A stretch of DNA of 64,000 nt, from NCBI RefSeq assembly GCF_036417845.1, contig NC_089978.1, forward strand, positions 136,084,288 to 136,148,287. Direction: 5' to 3'. The notes below the pieces were generated by a model that worked only from the letters and a program-made list of their open reading frames with translations, had not been told where the DNA came from and searched no databases. Positions within the stretch are counted from its first letter, which is position 1; every line of letters begins with the position of its first letter. Positions 11,218 to 21,617 of this stretch are shown one piece after another. The stretch is from Apteryx mantelli. Its lineage: Eukaryota; Chordata; Aves; Apterygiformes; Apterygidae. Position numbers and translations under genes: made by a program.

Positions 11218-11400
11218 GGGGTCTGTACCAGCAACTGGAGTGGGGCTGTGTGTCTCAGGGCTTGTATGCCCAGGTTCCAGCAACTGGGGAGACTGAGGAT
11301 CCAAGGGCAGTTGCTAGGAAGGTTGAGTGTTGAAGCCCAGCTACTGGAGGATCTACATTGTACATATGTATGTATATGTATGTATATTTCCCACTAATGG
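10447..11400 (+). repeat. Minisatellite (VNTR) inside ERV-like copy A
   Basis: Imperfect units of roughly 50-80 bases contain CCAGCAACTGGAG or AGCTACTGGAGG alternating with GTGTGTCT-type stretches, for example near 10452, 10530, 10590, 10674, 11227 and 11276. Unit lengths vary. A (GT)16 run sits at 11183-11215. Several open frames here simply follow the repeat. Confidence 0.8.
11183..11215 (+). repeat. (GT)n microsatellite
   Basis: About sixteen uninterrupted GT dinucleotides within the minisatellite. Confidence 0.97.
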
Positions 11401-11745
11401 ATCTTCATCCTGATGAGCCAGAGAGAGGAACAGGATGAGGCAATTGGTGCTGTTTGTGTTTGTCTGAAGGCTGAGTGCTTCTGTCTGTGTTGACCTGTAT
11501 GGCTGGTGTGTGTACGTCTAGATGTGAATTGTGTACATGCCTATTGTGAATATATGTTAGTTTCACTACTGGTTGGACTTGGGGGCATGGAGTTGCACCA
11601 CCTAGTCTCCGTCAGGCTACTGGATTTGGCAAGCCCCTTACATGTCAGCATAAGGGTGTGGTGATAAGCTTGTGACTGGCAGAAATGACCTAACTCTACC
11701 TCAGTGACAGGACTGGAAGTTTGAGAACATACTGAGCTCAGTTAC

Positions 11746-11902
11746 CTTCAAAGCACTGTTGAAATGGGACCCAGAATTTTCAAAGCAGCCATCAGACTTC
11801 TGCTTGCTTGCCAGCCAGATCAAGGTTTGAGACTGGACAGTGTTGTCAATGTAGATGTAGTGTTTGGCTTGTGCGAATGATTTGTATACAAAGGCAGTGA
11901 GC
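11746..11902 (-). CDS. Locus 1 exon 26 (inverted, 157 bp)
   Basis: On the minus strand the exon reads LTAFVYKSFAQAKHYIYID, then QTLIWLASKQKSDGCF and SALK. The acceptor is ACCTTCAG and the donor is GTAACT. Its first base completes the split TGG left by exon 25. The length equals the usual A2M-family exon. Confidence 0.95.
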
Positions 11903-12186
11903 CTGAAGGTCAACCATAAACAAAGAGAACACAAGGTGTGAACAAGATCATGAAGGCTTGCCAGCAACTGGACATGCATATGGAATGACACAGAATGAAC
12001 TCTATAATGTTTGAGGCAAAAGAAACAAGTGTTTCCTTAGTTTTAAATAACTGGGTAGTTAAAATCCTGACATTAAAAACTGAGCTGCGATTTTTCCATT
12101 ACTGTGCTGAAGCCATTCCTCCAGGGTATGACTAAAGTATAGATACAGCTGGGTGATTGATGATAGAAATTTATAACCTTAATTAA

Positions 12187-12665
12187 TAGAATCATGAAAT
12201 AATTTAGGTGGGAAGGAACTTCCAGAAATCTCCAGTCCAGCCACCTGCTCAAATTAGGGCCAAGTTCAATGCTCAATCAGCTTGCCCTGGGCCTTGTCCA
12301 GTGAGGTTTTGAAAATCTCCAGGGATGGAGATTCCACACCCTCAATGGGCACCTGTTCCAGTGCTCCACCACTCTCCTGGGGAAGATTTTTTTTTTTTTT
12401 CCTTTCTGTCCAATTGGAGTTTTCCCTATTGCAGCTTCTGTGTGTTGCCTCTTGTCCTTTCTCTGTGCACCACTGAGAAGAGTCTGACTCCCTTTTCTGC
12501 AACCCCCATCTAGGTAGTGGTAGACTGCGACTAGGTTCTCTATTAGTCTTCTTTTCTACAGGCTGAACAAATCCAGTTTCTTCAGCCTCTCTTTGAACTG
12601 TATGTGCTCCAGCTCCCTGATCATTTTAGCATCCCTCTGCTGCACTTTCAACCCTCTTTTGACTT
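12187..12665 (-). mobile_element. CR1 3' fragment, right arm of inverted repeat
   Basis: A CR1 3' end copy in reverse orientation whose octamer-like tail is at 12187-12200. Bases 12229-12628 are the reverse complement of 7248-7647. The flanks 12187-12228 and 12629-12665 are clearly CR1 but differ from the left copy, so these were two separate insertions sharing a homogenised core. Confidence 0.88.
12229..12628 (-). repeat. Inverted repeat arm R (400 bp)
   Basis: Partner of 7248-7647, of equal length and carrying the same homopolymer tract. It marks the right breakpoint of the inverted segment. Exon 29 begins 248 bases downstream on the + strand. Confidence 0.9.
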
Positions 12666-12875
12666 ATACAGCTCCCTTTTATTAACACCTTTTGCATCCC
12701 TTCCTCTTTTCTTTTCCTTTCTTGAACTAAAAACCTATCAAGTGCAGCACACCGAAAGCTGTAAAACCTTCTGTGTAAGGGAAGAGAGAGAATAGTATCT
12801 CCCAAATGATATTGTAGTGAATTAGCCAACAAATCATTTTTTCATGCTCCTTACACCCTACCTTTCTGTTTTCAG

Positions 12876-13096
12876 GTGGTTCAGTTCACTGGGAGAGAGA
12901 AAATAAGCCACCAGCAGAACATTTCCCTGCCTTCTATTACCGTGCCCCTTCTGCTGAGATTGAAATGACCAGCTATGTGCTACTGGCTCTGCTCAACAAA
13001 ACCAAACTCACTCCAGAAGAGTTATCACACACTTCTCGCATTGTGCACTGGCTTGTCAAACAACAGAACCCCCATGGTGGTTTTTCCTCCAGCCAG
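12876..13096 (+). CDS. Locus 1 exon 29
   Basis: The 221-bp exon runs between TTTTCAG and GTGACA. It reads GSVHWERENK, then PSAEIEMTSYVLLALLNKT and WLVKQQNPHGGFSSSQ. Entry in phase 1 matches exon 28, which is on the opposite strand in this assembly. Confidence 0.95.
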
Positions 13097-13558
13097 GTGA
13101 CAACTGGGGATGGTATAAAAACAAACAAACAAACAAAAAAACCCTTCTGGGAACAGTTCGCAGTTGCAGCTTGCAGGCTGGATCTCAATATTATCATATT
13201 TCTTCCCGATTTTATATATTTTTTTGAATAATGCTTGATAAATGGTGCTTGCAAAAGTCTCCTTGTTGGGGAACATCATGCTCTTCGTAGGCAGCTTCTT
13301 ATATTTTTTAATTTTAGGAAATGAGAACTTACCTGAGTTTACACATCAGATAAGCAGTGGACAGCAGTCACAAAGGTGTTCTGAGATAGTTCAGGTCCAT
13401 TGCCCTAGAACTTGCAGCTAGTCTCCTCAGCTCTCTTCAAAGTCCTTCTCCATTTAGGGGCACTGACAAAGTGCTGGGGAAATAGGAGCTGTGCCAATCT
13501 CATGCACCATCTTACAGCTGGGTAACTCTCTAATTAGGGATCATGTTGTTTTTTTCAG

Positions 13559-13774
13559 GACACTGTTGTTGCTCTGCAAGCTTTGGCTCAGTATGGGTAC
13601 CTCACCTTCTCTAAGAAAAGTCTTAACACAATCAAAGTCAGCTTCATGCAGCTCCCAAGTAAGGTTTTCCAGGTGAATGACAAGAGCCGCTTCTTACTGC
13701 AGCAGACTTCTTTGCCCACTATCCCAGGGAATTACAGTGTGGAAGTGAATGGCACTGGCTGTGTCTATCTGCAG
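13559..13774 (+). CDS. Locus 1 exon 30
   Basis: The 216-bp exon runs between TTTTTTCAG and GTAAAG. It reads DTVVALQALAQYGYLTF, then FLLQQTSLPTIPGNYSVEV and GTGCVYLQ, typical of the end of the thioester domain and the start of the following beta domain. Confidence 0.96.
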
Positions 13775-13897
13775 GTAAAGACGCTGAAGCTCAGCACCAC
13801 CTAGCTGAGGAATCAGGAGACTTCCTCTCCATGGCTAATGCCAAAGCCACAACAATCTGTAGGTCTGTGACCATCTCATACTTCCCATCTCTTTTAG

Positions 13898-14022
13898 ACA
13901 ACCCTGAGATACAACGTCCATCTACCCCAAAAGGTTGCAGGATTTTCTCTCTCTGTACAGCCAGCCAATGTATCCTGCACGAGCAACTTCCCACCGAAAT
14001 TTGACCTTGTCCTCTCCACCAG
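13898..14022 (+). CDS. Locus 1 exon 31
   Basis: The exon reads TTLRYNVHLPQKVAGFSLSV and ends KFDLVLSTR, between CTTTTAG and GTAACT. It is part of the C-terminal receptor-binding domain of the family. Confidence 0.94.
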
Positions 14023-14317
14023 GTAACTTCTTATTGACCACCTCCTTGCATGCTCAGCTGGGTAAAGCATCCAGGGAAGGATTTAAGTACAGGCAGTTAA
14101 CTGCTACTGTGCAGCTGCAGGAAGACAAACAAGATCATATCTTGAAGAACTCTCATCTTTAATTGTTAAATTTCACACACTTGCTATAGGCAAGTGGGAC
14201 AGCAGAACCATCCAGTATAGAGATTATCTGAGTTGTCTGTGAGTGGAAGCTGAAAATGTCATTCACTGGTCTCCTCTCTGACTGCAGTCCAGATAAGCAG
14301 AGCTTTTCTCTTTTCAG

Positions 14318-14408
14318 TTACACAGGAAATGGCAATGTCTCCAACATGGCCATTATTGACATGAAGATGCTCTCAGGTTTTGTTCCCATCAGATCTTCCC
14401 TGAAAAAG
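14318..14408 (+). CDS. Locus 1 exon 32
   Basis: The 91-bp exon reads YTGNGNVSNMAIIDMKMLSG and FVPIRSSLKK, between TTTTCAG and GTAAAG. It is part of the receptor-binding domain and is conserved in position and length. Confidence 0.95.
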
Positions 14409-14589
14409 GTAAAGGATGGGAGCAAAGTAATTGGTCCACCTTGAAAACATAGGAAGTTGATAAAAATAGTGTCTAATTAGCAAATTGTAGCCTTATGGGA
14501 ATTCTGCAAAATCCCTTGGGCAGAGTCTTCTGCTACATACTCTGTATTTCAGACTGGTAGCTGTTCATCTGTTGAAGACAGATCTGTTA

Positions 14590-16036
14590 GGAGTTGTCAA
14601 ATCCAGTAGCCCAGCAGAGGTGAGGCTGCCATGACTTCATGTCCCCAGGTCCAGCCAGCAGCGAGGCTGAGTACATATTCCCAATAGGCACACATGTACA
14701 CAACACATATATATACATAGGTACACAGCCAGCCACACAGATCAACAGAGACAGAAGAAACAGCATTCACACAGATACAAATAGCACAAATGGCCTTATC
14801 CTGTTCCCCTTTCTGGCTGATCAGAATGAAAGCCCATTAGTGGAAAATATATACATAGATATTAATACATACAATATGGATCCCCTCAGTAGCTGGTCTT
14901 AGATACTCTGTTTATCCAGTAGCTAGCCCCTGGCCCTTGGATCATTGTTCTCCACAGCTGCTGGCACCTGAACACACAGGCCCTCGAGGCCCATAGCCCC
15001 ACTCCATTTGTTAGTACTCAGACCTTCTCACATGCATACATGTACACTACGCATCCCTCCAGTAACTGGTCTTAGACACTGAAGTTTCCCCAGTAGCTCC
15101 CAGTTGCTTCATATGAAGACACACACACACACACACACACACATGTGCATGCATGCAAATGAGCCTCTCTGCTAGTTGATCCAGACCTATGGCTTTCCCA
15201 ATAGCCACCCCCAGACCTTACCATCTCTCCAGTGGCTGGCTTGGACATCCTGATCTCTCCAGTAGCCAACTCTCAGACCATCTGGTCTCTCCAGTATGCA
15301 GCCCAGACTCATGCTCATTTCAACACCTGGCTGCCAAGCCACTTATCTCACTTGTCGAATAGTTCAGCTTGGTATTTGCTAGTGAACTGACATATGCATC
15401 CACACACTATTCATGCACTCTGGTCTCTATGGTCCCCTCCCCAGTGGCTGGCACTTAGACATCCAAAAACATGCATTCTCACAAAACAGATTGTACCCTC
15501 ACCCAGAAAGATAGTTAGAAGTGGAGCTCAATAAGAAGACTGGACAGATTGCACTGACCAGGTGCAGGGCATGGCCAGACAAGGGTATTGACCAGCAACC
15601 TAATTGCACAAAACCAGCCCATTTTATCCCATTTTGCCTCTATTTATCCCATTTTATCTCTATTTTCTTATGCTTGTTCCTCCTCAGTCCACCTCGATCC
15701 CTCCCTTTCCCACCTGTGGTTCTTCCCCTTAACATCCCATACCAAGTCTTGCATGATTCCAAAATGCTCTTCCCTGCATCCTGTAATGTGTCCTATATCC
15801 CTGTAGGGAGCATCTCCCTTCAGTCTGTGAGGTGGTCCAGGGTTCCTTTCCTGTTAATTCATCTGGTAGGTCCCACACCCAGAAAATGGAGATCATTGCT
15901 CTCCTGTGATGGTTCTGGGAGGAGCTGGGTCAGTTCTGTTTGCTCTGATTAGGTTACTTGGACTCCTCTGCTTGTCATTGTTCCTCTATGTTCCTTTGTG
16001 TTCATGCAGATGAGCTTTTAATCACATAATCTAACT
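14590..16036 (-). mobile_element. ERV-like LTR and leader fragment, copy B
   Basis: Reverse-orientation homologue of 9790-11640. In minus-strand order there is an LTR-like block at 16036-15480, including a TCTTCTTATTGAGCTCC-type segment near 15530, then minisatellite at 15470-14880 and a matching tail to 14590. No retroviral coding frame is visible. It occupies the intron between exons 32 and 33. Confidence 0.6.
14880..15470 (-). repeat. Minisatellite inside ERV-like copy B, with (AC)n
   Basis: Units read CAGTAGCTGG or CAGTAACTGG on the + strand, the reverse complement of the copy A unit, with an (AC)12 run at 15119-15142. There are fewer units than in copy A. Confidence 0.75.
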
Positions 16037-16979
16037 AAATCTGCGTAGGAAATACTTCTGGCATTGTTCAATTGCTTAATACAGACCTTCTGCCCTCTTA
16101 TTCCTTTGAGATGATTATTCATTCCTATCTAGACAGCCAAGCATGTGATTGTGCTAGTATATGTTCAGCACAGGTTAACAAAAACAGAAAAAGTGGGTAT
16201 TGTTCTTCAATTACTATCCAGCAATTTGGTCATGATGATGATAATGCTGGGAAGAGCTTTGATAATCATCTTGTTTCAGTTCCCAGTGCAATTCAGGCTC
16301 TACAACAGAGGTATTACCTTCAAGCCATGAACCTTGTTTTCAAGTAGATAAAAAGAGATTTGGTCTGGAAGAATACAGTTAATTGTAGAGTCTGCTCATA
16401 GCATTTATACCAATTCATCACTCAGGTTTGAATTTCTTTTTTGGCTAGAACTGTATGACATTCATAACTTTTTTTTGGAAGATTTTTGCATTGAGGTATT
16501 ATGCTGTTTGGCATATATATACACCTGGGAAAAATACAGCTGTTATTTAATATTTGGAACATTTTATTTTTATATATTTTCATAGTAAAATAATTTTGCT
16601 CATATGGTTTTAATAAAACCTTTAAAAACATCTTTAAATATACAACTCACTAAAAAATGACTCTGTTTAAGCTGCAGAAATGACCATGTAATCATAAGTT
16701 CTCACTGAAATGAAAGCACTTTTAAGTTGATTAAAAAATGTGCACACACCAAACTTGACTAATAAAGGCAGTTTATTTTTCATTGTGATTGGTTAGCACT
16801 TGCCTTCTCATGAAAATAGGAACTACTCCTTCTACATTTCTTATTTTGTCCACGAGATGTCATGGTGGCACAACAGGAGCAAGGCAACTGCTTCACACAT
16901 ACTTTGTTAAGGGATGGTTATTTGTACTTGCCTGGCACATCTCCTGTTTTAAAATTGCTATCACTTGCTTTATTTTAAG

Positions 16980-17051
16980 CTTCAATACCATGATTCTATT
17001 GTGGATCAAGTAGACATCAAGAACAACCACATCCTCTTCTACCTGCAGAAG
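16980..17051 (+). CDS. Locus 1 exon 33
   Basis: The 72-bp exon runs between TATTTTAAG and GTAAGT. It reads LQYHDSIVDQVDIKNNHILF and ends YLQK, matching the family's receptor-binding domain. The acceptor is AAG rather than CAG, which is acceptable. Confidence 0.9.
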
Positions 17052-17744
17052 GTAAGTTTGAGGAGGGGGTTTGGGGGGGCCTTTGGGGTCTTTGGTTTTA
17101 TTAAACTGGAAATTTAAAACAGGCTCCAAAATAAAAGAGAAATTTCATCCATAGAAGATTAGTAATACATGTATCTTAAAGAAGTAAAGGGACTGCACTC
17201 ATTCCATCAACAATAAACAGCTTGTTCTCCTGACCTAGTCATAGTATATAACCCCAGGTATTTTGTTAGGCATATTCTTCTGTCTATGACACTAAAATAA
17301 GTAAAGTACAGATCTACAGAAATACAGTCTATTGTGAAAAAAGATATGAATTTATTATTACTCTTTATGAAGAATGCTGCATGATTAAACAGCATTTCAA
17401 AACATAGCTAAGTTACATTCCCTGTCGCAAAAAGTTCATAGTCTGTATAATAATACTCAGCCTTTAAGTAAGGCTTTTCATCAGTTATCTCAGAGTGTTT
17501 TACAGAGAGAGTCAACATCATCTCCTCCCTTTCACAGCAACTTCTGTAGGAAGACAATTCTCCTTCCACATAAAGGCTTACTAATAAAGGGAGTGAAGAG
17601 AGATGAAAATCACTTAAAACACAAGGAATCTTAAAATGCCCAGAGGGGAAGGAGAGAGAAAGCAAAAAGAAATGGTAATGATATCTACCTCTTGAACAGT
17701 AATTTTTGTCAATTGGTCTCCAAAGGTCTGACAAGGAAAATTAG

Positions 17745-17870
17745 AGTAAGTATTCCATATTCACAGAGAGAGAAACTGAGATGTGGAAACATAAAAGATC
17801 TTTCCCAAGTACATCCAGCAGGGCATCAGTGATGGAGAATGTTCTCCAGAGTCCCTGTCCACTGCTCCAT
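17745..17870 (+). repeat. Old L2/MIR-like remnant
   Basis: CACAGAGAGAGAAACTGAGA, a TTTCCCAAGTACATCCAGCA block and CCCTGTCCACTGCTCC resemble degenerate amniote LINE/SINE tails. It was recognised by eye only. Confidence 0.4.
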
Positions 17871-18445
17871 TCCTATAAAGAGATCAGCAAGACAAAAACA
17901 AAGACAAAGGGAGACAAGGGCAAGGGCAGAGTCCCAGGCATGCAGGGGAAAGCCTGAAGCTGAGGAAGATGATCAAGAAGAAAAGATTGGGAAGTTTGGC
18001 TGCAAGAGTGCAGAATGAGGAACAGAACGACAGGGGAGGTTGGGGAATCTTGAATTCAATGTAATGAGAGAGAGGAAAGTAGTGAGGAAGTTCAGAGAGG
18101 TGCTGAAGGTGGTTTGAGCTGGGAAAGGACAAGAAAAGGGAATCACTGTAACTTGCAGTGACAGGATGATTGGTTATGTGTTGAAAGCAGCAGTAATCAG
18201 GGCATGGTTGGAGTATTTAGCAGTGAAAATAGGAAGAGGAAGAAACAAAAGGGCATAAGAACATAGCAACAAAATGTATTAAGCAACAGATTTTAAGCAA
18301 TTATCTGGTTTGACATCAAGTATACAAGCTGGAGAGGAGAATGGCACTTTGTCACCCACTCTGACCTAGAAATGCATATGTTCAACCTTAGGCTTAGGAG
18401 TAGATACAAAAAGTCTGATGCATTTTCTTGGCCTTCCATTTCCAG

Positions 18446-18548
18446 GTCTTCCAGAAGGAAATCAATTTCTCCTTCAGTGTGGAGCAAAGCCTGCCTGTGT
18501 CAGATATCAAAGCAGCCTCTGTACATATTTATGACTACTATGAAACAG
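18446..18548 (+). CDS. Locus 1 exon 34
   Basis: The 103-bp exon runs between TTTCCAG and GTGGGT. It reads VFQKEINFSFSVEQSLPVSD and ends HIYDYYETG. The YDYYET motif marks the end of the receptor-binding domain. Confidence 0.95.
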
Positions 18549-19497
18549 GTGGGTGACCTCAGTAGGTCTGAGAAAAACCTATGAAATCAAACTGCTGATC
18601 TCAGCATGTGCAAGATAAGGATAGTAGATTTTCCCTTGCTGTTTCTGTGCAAGCTTCTCTTCCCATTTCTGCATTTGCTGCCTTTGTTTCTCAGGAGAGG
18701 TGAGTAGACAGCAAGCTAGTGATTCTGCTGCTTTCAACCAGTCCTTACTGGTTACTGACTGCAAAAGAATTGCAAAGGCATAGAGAGTTTCTCTCCCACA
18801 TCTTTTCATTTCTTTCTGCATTTTAACATAAAGCAGGTTAGAAAGCGATAGGGCAAGAGCACTTTCTTACAAACCTACAGAGATAAGTGTGGTTCCACAC
18901 AAATGTTCTGACCTGTCTTATATATTTGTTTTACATTGCCATAGTAGGCTGTGGCCAAAGAACTGTTCCATAGTAGAATTTAAATACCTAAATGGGAATT
19001 ACAGTGCCACTAAATTCACAAGCAGTTTAAGCATCTAACTAGAATATTAAGTGCCTGAACACCTTTCTAGATCTGGCCTCAAGGAACTACAAAGGCTCCA
19101 AACATTGTTCAGTTGTGGTAGTTATGTTATCAAAACTGTGCATCAAGTTCCCATATGCTTTTCTCAGGCTTGGTATAACCTTTGGGAACTGCCTTTTAGC
19201 AGATTAGCAGCAGTATCCAGATAATTCTCTCTGGAGTGCTCATTCTGCCACCTGATACACATCCCATACAATCACAATGATGATGTGTCCTGCCAAACAC
19301 TGCCAGAGGAGTGCATTGGGCACTGACTTTACAGCCTTGGAATTGGGTGCCTTGACAACTGGAAGACTACAGCAAAATCCATCAGATATTTAATGGTTTG
19401 GCATAATGTGTAAATCACATTATGGACTGGCACATGGACTAGGGTCAGAATGACTTCTCACTCTCATATAAATGTCCTCTTTCTTTTCTCTTTCTAG

Positions 19498-19550
19498 ATG
19501 AATATGCCCTTGCAGAATACAAAACACCCTGCTCCCAGCCTTCCAACTGA
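19498..19550 (+). CDS. Locus 1 terminal exon 35 with stop
   Basis: The acceptor TTTCTAG is followed by DEYALAEYKTPCSQPSN and TGA at 19548-19550. Phase 1 entry agrees with exon 34. The usual family C-terminus has a small extra exon; here the frame ends within this one. Confidence 0.9.
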
Positions 19551-19768
19551 TATCAGATACATGTCAAAAGAGGTGATAGGCCAGAAGGTAGCAGGCAAGC
19601 ATTACTGTGAGAACAAGAGGCTAAGAGAAATGATTGTTCCTTGGGAGGGCAATGAAAAGCACATAGAATAATGAAGAATAAGTAAAACCCAAACTGCTGC
19701 AGATCAGAACAACCCTTTTTGGCCCACACTTCAAAAGAAGTTGGGGTCAGTGTGGATCAGAAATTTCA

Positions 19769-19774
19769 AATAAA
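19769..19774 (+). promoter_or_regulatory. Poly(A) signal of locus 1
   Basis: AATAAA lies 219 bases after the stop codon, followed by AGTACTTTTCC. It is a plausible 3' end; the cleavage site is not determined. Confidence 0.6.
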
Positions 19775-19799
19775 GTACTTTTCCTAACATGGGAGATAC

Positions 19800-21617
19800 C
19801 GTGCAATTGCTATCCATAACCATCTGTCTTTTTGGAAACTCATGACATATTTCAGTGGGAGATTTTTGTAAGAGTAAATTATTGGAATTTGTATTTCTGG
19901 CAACAGATTTGTCTTAAGAAATCTAAGATTAGGAGAAAAATCTGTTGCTGCTGCTGTTTCTTCAGTGGATTTAAAATTTTTTTTTTTGGTCTTTTCATTT
20001 ATCATGATGGGAGAGTTCAAAGACACAACTTTGATACTCCCCCTTTTCAATGATTGAGCTTGGAGAGCACTGTTTAAAGATGTGAGACTTCTAATCATAG
20101 GAAGACAACTTTTATGTAATTTTAGGAAGACAACTTTTACATAATTTTGGCCTCTCTTTAGAAAGAGAGCTTCTTTCCAGATCAACGTCTCATATTTTGC
20201 TATTCTTTGGAATTACATCCTATGATTGTTAAAGGTATTTGTCTCAGTCTTGACTCTTTGTTGTGTCTATAACTGGGTGCTGTAAGATATAATCTAAAAA
20301 AATCATACTATCTACTGGATGATCAATGACATCCTGAGGCACAGACAGGATCAGGCCCCTGGCTTGTTTGATGGAAGCTTCACAGCCAAAGCAGAGGTCC
20401 ACCTCTGGCCACACTGAAACTGCTGCACACTGCTGATCAGCATGTGTACAGGAGAACCCTTTCATACATGCAGAGTCTATACTCCTTATTTCATCAACTG
20501 TCTCATTTTCTGTGATCATCTGTGCAGATGTGTGCATACTGTGTGCAGAAATTCCTGATCACCCTTTGATTTGTGATATGCAGGAAGCTGTTTGAAGCCA
20601 CAGGAGTCTCACCCAGCTGATTACATAAAATGACTTCTAAACATCAGCAAGGACAGGAGGCAAATAGAACAGTACAGGTTGGATTGTCTAAGCTAAAAGA
20701 ACTGAGAAGTTGATTGGTCTTCAGAGTTTCAGGTAAAGTTGTGGGCTGGCATTGTAGTAAACTGATTCAGTGGAGAATCTGGGACTGCCCAAAGCTATAA
20801 GCAGGAAGACTATATCTGCCACGCAGATCCCCAGAAACAGCATCTTAACCTGCTGTAGGATCTAACTTACAATATATGGCTACCATAAACACAGTGCTTT
20901 ATAAGGAAGGTTTAGAGGGAAAAACATCAGGATTTGTCCAAGGGGAAGAGAGCAAAGCAGGAGGAAAAAATGAGTCAAGAATGGGGAAGGAGGAAAGTGG
21001 TTGTGAGGAGGAAAGACAATAGGAGAGAAACAGGAACCCAGTAAGAGAGGATGATCATAATCGTGGAAAAAAACAGAGAAGTGTAACACAGAAACCTTCC
21101 AGAAGGGTCTAGTCAGGAATGGTGAATCCCATGGAGCCCTTAACTTTGGAGGAAGAAAACCAGGAGAGTCTGGAGGGAGTGGAAAGGAAGAGAGCCATGG
21201 CGAGCTTATGAAGACATGACAAAGTACAACAAATTTCCTGCCATGCTCTCTGCAATTAGTGAACAGGAGCAGCAGATAGTCACATACTGTGGCTACAGAC
21301 ACTCATAGTCTTCTTGAACCTGAAATGACTTGTCCTGACCACACTACACTGGGGGGCAAGATGCAGAAACCATCCACATATCCATAACAATTTGAGCAGA
21401 CATCTGCCTATTGAATCATACTGCTCAGCTGCTACATCTCCATTCGGGGGTGCTAGAACATAGTGCTGACTAGTTTTGCAGGAAACTCTTATTTACCATG
21501 AAGATGAGGTTCTCAAAGCAGATTTTGATTCCTACAAACAAACACTTTACTCCAACAGCAATGCGTCCTGCTATGAGGGGGCCATACAAGGAACAACAGC
21601 ACAGGCAGTGGTAGGAG
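19800..21617. other. Intergenic, one unrecognised open frame on the minus strand
   Basis: Downstream of locus 1. A cysteine-containing minus-strand frame at 20244-20537 includes VDLCFGCEASIKQARGLIL. I do not recognise it and see no convincing exon borders. A + strand stretch at 21480-21612 reads TLIYHEDEVLKADFDSYKQT after TTTTGCAG and may be an orphan exon. Nothing else is supported. Confidence 0.35.
21480..21612 (+). other. Possible orphan exon, unrecognised
   Basis: TTTTGCAG precedes an open stretch ETLIYHEDEVLKADFDSY, then [14 protein letters not shown], with a potential donor GTAGGA at 21610. Composition looks coding-like (hydrophilic, no stops, potential N-glycosylation site NAS). It ends where the CR1 insertion begins. 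I cannot assign a family and it may be chance. Confidence 0.25.

Larger units (their letters stand above)
9790..11640 (+). mobile_element. Endogenous retrovirus-like LTR and leader fragment, copy A
   Basis: The element starts TGTTAGGTTAT near 9790. It contains an LTR-like block with TTCTTATTAAATTCC near 10371, then about 1 kb of minisatellite (10447-11400), then a tail ending near 11640. It is homologous throughout to 14590-16036 in reverse orientation. No gag, pol or env frame is visible, so only the 5' LTR and leader appear to be represented. Assignment to an avian ERV family is inferred from this architecture. It lies in the intron between exons 26 and 27 inside the inverted segment. Confidence 0.6.
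7648..12228 (-). other. Inverted segment of locus 1 carrying exons 26-28
   Basis: All three exons missing from the + strand between exons 25 and 29 are here on the minus strand, in correct minus-strand order: 26 at 11.9 kb, 27 at 9.4 kb, 28 at 8.0 kb. Splice sites and phases fit the flanking + strand exons: exon 25 phase 2 to 26, and exon 28 phase 1 to 29. One flip of this segment restores collinearity, so a single inversion with breakpoints in the 400-bp arms is the simplest reading. An assembly error at the arms is the alternative. Confidence 0.88.
1187..19550 (+). pseudogene. Locus 1: ovostatin/alpha-2-macroglobulin-like gene, 3' half, disrupted
   Basis: Seventeen exons of the A2M family are recovered, by family order 18, 19 and 21-35, encoding about 700 residues: the end of the bait-adjacent region, thioester domain with GCGEQ, alpha-alpha barrel, and C-terminal receptor-binding domain ending in CSQPSN. 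Exons 1-17 lie off the left edge. Intact relatives are secreted protease traps: cleavage of the bait region activates the thioester and the protease is caged. Four defects are visible: a TGA at 1249-1251 in PETWIWD, no exon 20 (its loss shifts frame), a 79-bp tandem duplication at exon 21, and inversion of exons 26-28 to the minus strand. Splicing exon 25 directly to 29 would also shift frame. Most exons are otherwise open with GT-AG borders, so decay is recent or the inversion is an assembly error. Introns longer than 300 bases show no other gene beyond the repeats listed. It is a paralogue of locus 2; I cannot say which named A2ML gene it is. Confidence 0.75.

Noticed and set aside
10447..11400. 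CRISPR-like array of repeats and spacers
   Set aside because: Units vary in length and sequence, the intervening sequence is itself repetitive, and the setting is a vertebrate intron. It is a minisatellite.
15521..15952. 143-codon open frame on the + strand
   Set aside because: It runs antisense through the LTR-like block of ERV-like copy B and is not conserved in copy A.
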